Below, in pieces: positions 59,359 through 64,000 of a stretch of 64,000 nucleotides of DNA. The stretch spans positions 4,588,001-4,652,000 of the forward strand of contig NZ_CP107780.1 in assembly GCF_036345175.1 (NCBI RefSeq), in the 5' to 3' direction. The notes under the pieces were generated by a model. That model was not told the DNA's origin, made no database searches, and worked only from the letters and a program-made list of their open reading frames with translations. Within the stretch, counting starts at the first letter, position 1; every line of letters begins with the position of its first letter. Origin of the DNA: Streptomyces sp. NBC_00576. Its GTDB lineage: Bacteria; Actinomycetota; Actinomycetes; Streptomycetales; Streptomycetaceae. The position numbers were made by a program, and so were the translations under genes.

Positions 59359-60237
59359 CTACGGACCGACCAGCAGAGCGGCCAACTCGCCACGCGTGCT
59401 CGACGGGTGCAGGTCACTGACCTGGCCGTCACCGACTTCGACGACTCGCCACACCCCGTCCGCGCGGAGAGCCACGTCGGTTGTGACGAACCGGCATCCC
59501 AGTCGCTGCACCGCAGACCCGATATGGCCGAGGTCGGGCACCAGCTCACACTCGAACGGGCCGTCCGGGTGGGGCGTGAGCAGCCTGGGTTCACCATCCA
59601 GCCACCACACGCGCACTTCAGCCGCGACGGACTCCGGCTTCGCGAACGTCTCGAAGCTGCGCAGAACTACCCCACCAGCAAGGAACTCCTCCTGCAGTTC
59701 CACAAAGCGCCGCACGACCCGTATCACCCCCACCGCGTCGGCTAGATCGGGAAGGAAGCACGCCTGCTCCCACTCGTGCTTACGGGATTTGACGTAGTCC
59801 TTCACGATTCCCGGGCCCGGCGGCAACGACTCGGCGAGAACAGCCAGGTCTTCGGCGGTCAGGACCTCACCGGGTTTGGTGGGGCGCCACACACTCACGG
59901 GCGTGACATCGACGAACATCGGATACCAGCCCGGCAGTTCGTGAGCAGCCCGGTATTGCTCCGGAGCGACGAGCAACGGGGTGCCGCGTCGACTCAGCGC
60001 CTCAGCCAACGCGGCGTATCGATCGCCCGGAATCATCCAACCCCGGTACCAGGCACTTCCCAGCCCAGCCGGTACGTGTGCAACAGCTTGTTCTGCGTCA
60101 CCCCGCAACAGCGCATCGTGGTCGATCACCCCCATCACCCCGCCGCAGGCCCGCACGCCCTGTGCCTCCTGCGCGAAGTGTTCGTCCACGCATCGTGGAT
60201 TCAACGGATCACGGCAGTACAGGACAGGGATCGGCAT
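59359..60237 (-). CDS. ATP-grasp domain protein
   Basis: About 292 residues. The N-terminal part begins MPIPVLYCRDPLNPRCVDEH. The ATP-grasp region includes IVKDYVKSRKHEWEQACF (Lys and acidic ATP contacts), EFLAGGVVLRSFE, EVRVWWLDGEPRL and the terminal metal-binding VVEVGDGQVSDL. It resembles the family of stand-alone ATP-grasp proteins formerly DUF4343, thought to ligate a carboxylate to an amine. Substrate unknown. ATG at 60237 is preferred; the frame to 60351 has no coding character. Its 3' end abuts the IS630 relic. Confidence 0.85.
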   Translation of the reverse strand: MPIPVLYCRDPLNPRCVDEHFAQEAQGVRACGGVMGVIDHDALLRGDAEQAVAHVPAGLGSAWYRGWMIPGDRYAALAEALSRRGTPLLVAPEQYRAAHELPGWYPMFVDVTPVSVWRPTKPGEVLTAEDLAVLAESLPPGPGIVKDYVKSRKHEWEQACFLPDLADAVGVIRVVRRFVELQEEFLAGGVVLRSFETFAKPESVAAEVRVWWLDGEPRLLTPHPDGPFECELVPDLGHIGSAVQRLGCRFVTTDVALRADGVWRVVEVGDGQVSDLHPSSTRGELAALLVGP

Positions 60238-60399
60238 GACTGACACGCTACGGAATCCCCAGAACCTCGGGCCATTGATTTCGTGCTGCCAGGTCCGGCG
60301 ACGTCCAAAGTGCAGAGAAGAACCCGGTACCACCTCGGCAAGAGGGCGCACCCGGAAGAAGAACCCGGTGCGGACGCCCGCGGAGTCACCTACAGGCCC

Positions 60400-61392
60400 T
60401 CAGCACCCCGCAGGACGGGGCCGAGTCACCAACAACGACTCCAGCAGGCCCGGGAGGCTACGTCCGAAGCCCGCGGGGAAGGCGTGCCCCAGCCCGGGGA
60501 TGGTCTCCAGGGTGACGTCCGCGCCCGCGTCGGCGAGCATTGCGTGGGCGTCGTAGATCTCGGGGGTGACGTCGTCGTCCTGGTCCCCCACCAGAATCCG
60601 GCCGCGCACCGCACCCTGCGCGGCCCTCGCGCGCCGTTCCCCGTCGAGGTGCGCCGGTGTGAGGGCAGGGCCCACCGCCAGGAAGCCGGAGGGGCGTACC
60701 GCTGCGTCGGAGAGCGCCCACAGCACGGCCACGCGCGCGCCCGCCGAGAAGCCCGCCGCGAGGAGTGGCAGGGAGGAGTCGGCCTCGTCCAGCTCGGCGA
60801 GCGCCGCGGTGATGTCCCGGATGCCGACGCCGATGTCGGGCCAGCTGCGGTAGAGCGGGGTCGACCGCTGGGAGGAGTCGACGGCGACGAGGACGAGGCC
60901 CGCGTCAACCGCCGCCGCCCACTGTTCCGCAGCCAAGGCGGCGTTCTGATCGGCGCCGTGCAGGACGACCAGGACACCTCGGGGGATGCCACCGGGGTCG
61001 CCTTGCGGCCGTCGTACGACCGGAGGAAGAGGGACCCCGGTGGCCGTCGCGTGCCGGGCCGTGGACTCGCGGAGCAAAGGGGCGAACCCCTCAAGGTCGC
61101 GGACGGCGGCCAAGTCGTCGTCATCGACAAGGATCGCGGGACTCCACCAGGCGCCGTCGGCGAGTGCGGTGCACAGCGCCGCCAGCGCGTCCTCGGGCCG
61201 CCCGGTGAGCGTCAGCAGACAGGCCGCCAGGTGGGCGGTGTCCGCGCGGCGGGCAGGGATCCGAGGGGCCTCGGCCTCCACCGCTTTCAGGGCATCGGCC
61301 AACCGGCCTTCGCCGTACAGCCGTGACACCGTCTCGTCGAGCGCGTGGTAGAGCGCCTCCTGGGCCGCGCTTCCTTGACCGTCCATCGACAC
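60400..61392 (-). CDS. Alpha/beta hydrolase (phospholipase/carboxylesterase type) with helical N-terminal domain
   Basis: 330 residues. Residues 1-110 are helical and TPR-like (GRLADALKAVEAEAP, LTGRPEDALAALCTAL). The C-terminal hydrolase has the oxyanion region VLVVLHGADQN, nucleophile Ser in AAGFSAGARVAV, Asp in VGDQDDDVTPE and His in PGLGHAFP, a complete triad. Cytoplasmic esterase or dienelactone-hydrolase-like activity is expected; substrate unknown. The start is ATG 61392, with 61386 as an alternative. The upstream gap to 61595 contains a 9-bp repeat. Confidence 0.86.
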   Translation of the reverse strand: MSMDGQGSAAQEALYHALDETVSRLYGEGRLADALKAVEAEAPRIPARRADTAHLAACLLTLTGRPEDALAALCTALADGAWWSPAILVDDDDLAAVRDLEGFAPLLRESTARHATATGVPLPPVVRRPQGDPGGIPRGVLVVLHGADQNAALAAEQWAAAVDAGLVLVAVDSSQRSTPLYRSWPDIGVGIRDITAALAELDEADSSLPLLAAGFSAGARVAVLWALSDAAVRPSGFLAVGPALTPAHLDGERRARAAQGAVRGRILVGDQDDDVTPEIYDAHAMLADAGADVTLETIPGLGHAFPAGFGRSLPGLLESLLVTRPRPAGC

Positions 61393-61450
61393 ATCGAATC
61401 ACAGCGTTGAGCAAGCGTGGCGGCGGGTGGATACGGGCGCGCATCCCCTC

Positions 61451-61498
61451 GGCTTCCGGCTCTTCCGGCTCTTCCGGCTCCTCCGGCTCCTCCGGTGG
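61451..61498. repeat. 9-bp tandem repeat in an intergenic region
   Basis: About five copies of CTTCCGGCT/CCTCCGGCT between divergent hydrolase and amidohydrolase genes. No coding role; may affect promoter spacing. Confidence 0.65.
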
Positions 61499-61595
61499 AG
61501 GTGACCCGGTCTCGACCGGTTGGTGAGCAGCGGGACGCTACATTCCCAGTGGGCTACCGGCCCGTGAACCACCCACCAGGAAGGGGCAGTCGACC

Positions 61596-62660
61596 GTGGT
61601 GCTCAAGGTGCGAGGCGTCGTACTGCCCGAGCGAGAGCAGCGGACCTTCTGGATCGACCGGGGCCGGTTGTGGACCGAACCGGTCCCGGCAGCGGGTTCG
61701 GACAGGGATGCCGAACTGGTCGTCGACGGGGGCTGGTTGCTGCCCGGCCTCGTCGACGCGCACACCCATCCGGGTGCGGAGGGCGTCGAGGACGCGTTCA
61801 GCGACGAGACGCTACGCCGACACCTGACCGATCACCGGGACGCCGGCGTGCTGCTCGTGCGCACGCCGGGATCCGCCGCCCGTATCCCGGCCTGGGTGGA
61901 CGACGATCCGGAGCTGCCTCGCGTTCACTCGGCCGGGCGGTGGCTGGCCACGCCCGGTCGGTTCTTCCCCGGGTTCGGGCGGGACGTGAGCGAGGCCGGC
62001 CTGGTGGATGCCGCCGTCGAGGAGGTGAAGGCGTCCTCGGGGTGGTGCAAGGTCATCGGCGACTGGAAGTACAACGAGCCCGCGCTGCCGCTGGAGATCC
62101 TCACCACCGTCGTGGAGGCGGTGCACGCCGTCGGCGGCCGGGTGGCCGCGCACTGCCAGACCGCCGACGGCTGCCGCAACGCCGTACTGGCCGGGGTCGA
62201 CAGTCTGGAGCACGGGATGCATCTCGACCCCGGTCTGATCGACCGGATGGCGGCCCAAGGGACCGCATACGTACCGACGTTGAGCGTTTTCGGTGCCGGT
62301 GCCGAGCGGCGGCGGGCCGCCGAGCCGAGCGGCTCCCGGGACTGGTGGCTGAACGGTTGGGAGGGCATGCTGCCCAGCGTCCGGGCGGCGTTCGAAGCCG
62401 GTGTCACCGTCCTGGCAGGCACGGACAGCTTCCCGTGCGGCACCGTCGCCTCGGAGGTCGAGTGGCTCGTCCGGGCCGGCCTGCCGACCGAAGCCGCGCT
62501 CGGCTCGGCATCATGGTCGGCCCGCTCCTGGCTCGGCCTGCCCGGCCTGACCGACGGAGCCCCCGCCGACCTCGTCGCCTACGCCACCGACCCGACGCGG
62601 GACCCCTCCGCACTGGCCCACCCGAGCCGGATCATCCTGCGGGGCCGTGTCGTCGTCTGA
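61596..62660 (+). CDS. Metal-dependent amidohydrolase
   Basis: 354 residues. Amidohydrolase-superfamily barrel with all metal-site marks in order: HTHPG (HxH after strand 1), Lys in WCKVIGDWKY (about 152), His in RVAAHCQT, His in SLEHGMH and Asp in LAGTDSF. The N- and C-terminal beta sandwich (GGWLLPGLVDA; ADLVAYATDPT; IILRGRVVV) is intact. It resembles imidazolonepropionase/prolidase-like members and should hydrolyse a C-N bond in a small cyclic or amide substrate. GTG at 61596 is preceded by AGGAAGGGG; the next codon, also GTG, is possible. Confidence 0.9.
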   Translation: MVLKVRGVVLPEREQRTFWIDRGRLWTEPVPAAGSDRDAELVVDGGWLLPGLVDAHTHPGAEGVEDAFSDETLRRHLTDHRDAGVLLVRTPGSAARIPAWVDDDPELPRVHSAGRWLATPGRFFPGFGRDVSEAGLVDAAVEEVKASSGWCKVIGDWKYNEPALPLEILTTVVEAVHAVGGRVAAHCQTADGCRNAVLAGVDSLEHGMHLDPGLIDRMAAQGTAYVPTLSVFGAGAERRRAAEPSGSRDWWLNGWEGMLPSVRAAFEAGVTVLAGTDSFPCGTVASEVEWLVRAGLPTEAALGSASWSARSWLGLPGLTDGAPADLVAYATDPTRDPSALAHPSRIILRGRVVV

Positions 62661-62794
62661 CGGCCCGCAAACAGGCGTGAGCGGGATGGGAGGCAGACCA
62701 CCTCGGTCGTGACTGCTGGTCAGCGGGTGACGCGGATCATCACCGAGAGAACCGGCGAGGCCGCAGAAGGCCAGCTCTGTATCCCTGTGATCCG

Positions 62795-62932
62795 GTGAAG
62801 GTCGACGGCATGATCAACCTCGACTTCGACAAGGAGGGCCGCCTCATCGGTATCGAGGTGCTAGCGGCCAGTTCGAAGCTGCCGAAGCACCTGCTCGAGT
62901 CGGCGGAACGTCTGGACGCCGACGGCGCATGA
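62795..62932 (+). pseudogene. C-terminal fragment of a DUF2283 protein
   Basis: The 45 codons read VKVDGMINLDFDKEGRLIGI followed by EVLAASSKLPKHLL. This is the conserved second half of DUF2283 proteins (about 65-75 residues when complete). The first half, with its ITYD-type strand, is not recognisable in any frame upstream. Probably a relic rather than a short gene. The gaps 62661-62794 and 62933-63025 show nothing else. Confidence 0.65.
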
Positions 62933-63025
62933 GGCGGTCAGTCACGCAAAGCCGACCTCCGAACGCTCTGCGAGCCGCCGCAGCAGCCGGGACAGACCTC
63001 CACCTCGCCATGCCGAGCAAACTGG

Positions 63026-64000
63026 TCACTCCAACACAGGCAACAACTCCGGCAGATGCCCGTCCGAAACAGCCGCCGCCCGCTGCCGCTCCTCCGTGAC
63101 CTCCCCGTAAAGGGTGTTCCGGGGCCTGGCCGGGCGACCCGCCGCCTCCGCGACCGCGATCAGTTCCTTCACCGACTTGTACGACCCGTAACTCGACCCC
63201 GCCATCCGCGAGATCGTCTCCTCCATCAGTGTGCCGCCCAGGTCGTTCGCGCCCGAGCGAAGCATTTCCGCCGCGCCCTCCGTCCCCAACTTCACCCAGC
63301 TCGTCTGGATGTTGGGGATATGGGTGTGCAGGAGAAGGCGGGCCATGGCGATGACCGCCCGGTTGTCGCGCATCGTCGGGCCGGGGCGCGCGATGCCCGC
63401 GAGGTACACCGGCGCGTTGGTGTGGATGAAGGGGAGGGTGACGAACTCCGTGAAGCCGCCCGTCTGTTGCTGGATGCGGGCGAGGGTGCGGAAGTGGCCC
63501 AGCCAGTGGCGGGGCTGGTCGACGTGGCCGTACATCATCGTGGACGAGGAGCGGATGCCCAGCTCGTGTGCCGTCGTGACGACCTCGATCCACGTTGCCG
63601 TCGGCAGCTTGCCCTTGGTCAGGACCCAGCGGACCTCGTCGTCGAGGATCTCGGCCGCCGTGCCGGGGATCGTGTCGAGGCCGGCTTCCTTCGCGGCCGT
63701 CAGCCATTCGCGGATCGACATCCCGGTGCGGGTCGCGCCGTTCACGACCTCCATGGGCGAGAAGGCGTGTACGTGCATGCCGGGCACCCTCTCCTTCACC
63801 GCGCGCGCGATGTCGAAGTAGGCGGTGCCCGGCAGGTCCGGGTGGATGCCGCCCTGCATGCAGACCTCAACCGCCCCCACGTCCCAGGCCTGTTGGGCGC
63901 GGTCGGCCACCTGGTCCAGGGACAGCGTGTAGGCGTCGGCGTCCGTGCGGCGCTGGGCGAAGGCGCAGAAACGGCAGCCGGTGTAGCAGACGTTGGTGAA
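63026..64000 (-). CDS. fbiC: FO synthase FbiC, C-terminal (CofH) part; runs off right edge
   Basis: The open frame from the right edge to the stop gives 325 residues. Radical-SAM cluster motif CYTGCRFC lies right at the edge, followed by EVCMQGGIHPDLPG, HAFSPMEVVNGA, TMMYGHVDQPRHWL, FTEFVTLPFIHTNAP and the C-terminal NDLGGTLMEETISR. These are signatures of the CofH half of the fused FO synthase, which joins 5-amino-6-ribitylaminouracil and tyrosine to make the F420 chromophore. The CofG half would lie beyond the window; a stand-alone CofH or MqnC-like protein cannot be formally excluded. Supplies F420 for enzymes such as the oxidoreductase at 22772. Confidence 0.9.
   Translation of the reverse strand, partial: FTNVCYTGCRFCAFAQRRTDADAYTLSLDQVADRAQQAWDVGAVEVCMQGGIHPDLPGTAYFDIARAVKERVPGMHVHAFSPMEVVNGATRTGMSIREWLTAAKEAGLDTIPGTAAEILDDEVRWVLTKGKLPTATWIEVVTTAHELGIRSSSTMMYGHVDQPRHWLGHFRTLARIQQQTGGFTEFVTLPFIHTNAPVYLAGIARPGPTMRDNRAVIAMARLLLHTHIPNIQTSWVKLGTEGAAEMLRSGANDLGGTLMEETISRMAGSSYGSYKSVKELIAVAEAAGRPARPRNTLYGEVTEERQRAAAVSDGHLPELLPVLE

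Overview
The window is high-GC actinobacterial DNA and almost certainly Streptomyces. Evidence: GTG/TTG starts behind GAGG/GGAG ribosome sites, an XRE–DUF5753 regulator with a DUF397 protein, a GPP34 protein, a NIT-domain kinase overlapping a roadblock protein (half a conservon), a SARP remnant, GlxA-type AraC regulators, an FO synthase (F420) gene, a perfect 14-bp CebR operator, and an intergenic repeat typical of the genus. No rRNA, CRISPR array, complete tRNA or complete insertion sequence was found. Functions are assigned by reading motifs and family resemblance; no database search was run.

Layout. 1-2.9 kb: the end of a probable integrated element. A type I restriction-modification pair (hsdM, hsdS; hsdS runs off the left edge) lies beside the 3' half of a tRNA-Arg(CCT) gene that still has its terminator, which looks like an attachment-site scar. 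3-9 kb: an endonuclease/exonuclease/phosphatase-fold membrane protein, a truncated conservon (roadblock + NIT kinase) and a beta-helical membrane protein. 9-17 kb: secreted degradation and regulators, with an M36 metalloprotease, a broken SARP gene, a GH5 mannanase/cellulase under a CebR box, and a GlxA regulator divergent from a saccharopine-dehydrogenase-like enzyme. 17-21 kb: two gene relics, then an OmpR/EnvZ-type two-component pair followed by a secreted protein with an aerolysin-like sequence texture. 21-25 kb: TetR/NTF2-like pair, SCO4402-like protein, F420-type flavin-fold oxidoreductase, an internally duplicated small protein, and a methyltransferase.

25-32 kb: a large lipoprotein, an ABC exporter, an MFS transporter divergent from an ArsR-type regulator across a perfect palindrome, and glutathione peroxidase. 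32-40 kb: a large membrane protein, a D,D-carboxypeptidase with about 690 N-terminal residues of acidic repeat, GPP34, XRE and DUF397. 40-49 kb: an EthD-like protein divergent from an SDR across a palindrome, a sodium/solute symporter, a three-gene ABC operon with a small secreted protein, and an ADP-ribosylglycohydrolase. 49-56 kb: a 1127-residue STAND-type NTPase with a TPR array, DUF2165, a catalytically degenerate L,D-transpeptidase-like protein and a Tat-exported GH43-AbfB enzyme. 56-64 kb: a nitrilase-fold protein lacking the usual cysteine, a second GlxA/Rossmann-enzyme divergent pair flanked by IS630-type scars, ATP-grasp, alpha/beta hydrolase, amidohydrolase, a DUF2283 relic and the 3' part of fbiC.

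The region is mostly accessory: secreted hydrolases for plant polysaccharide and protein, local regulators next to the enzymes or transporters they probably control, and scattered gene wreckage (SARP, histidine kinase, ATPase, IS630, DUF2283, tRNA half). The strongest leads are the element border, the repeat-built acidic domain on the carboxypeptidase, the possible pore-forming secreted protein behind a two-component system, and several enzyme folds that have lost catalytic residues.
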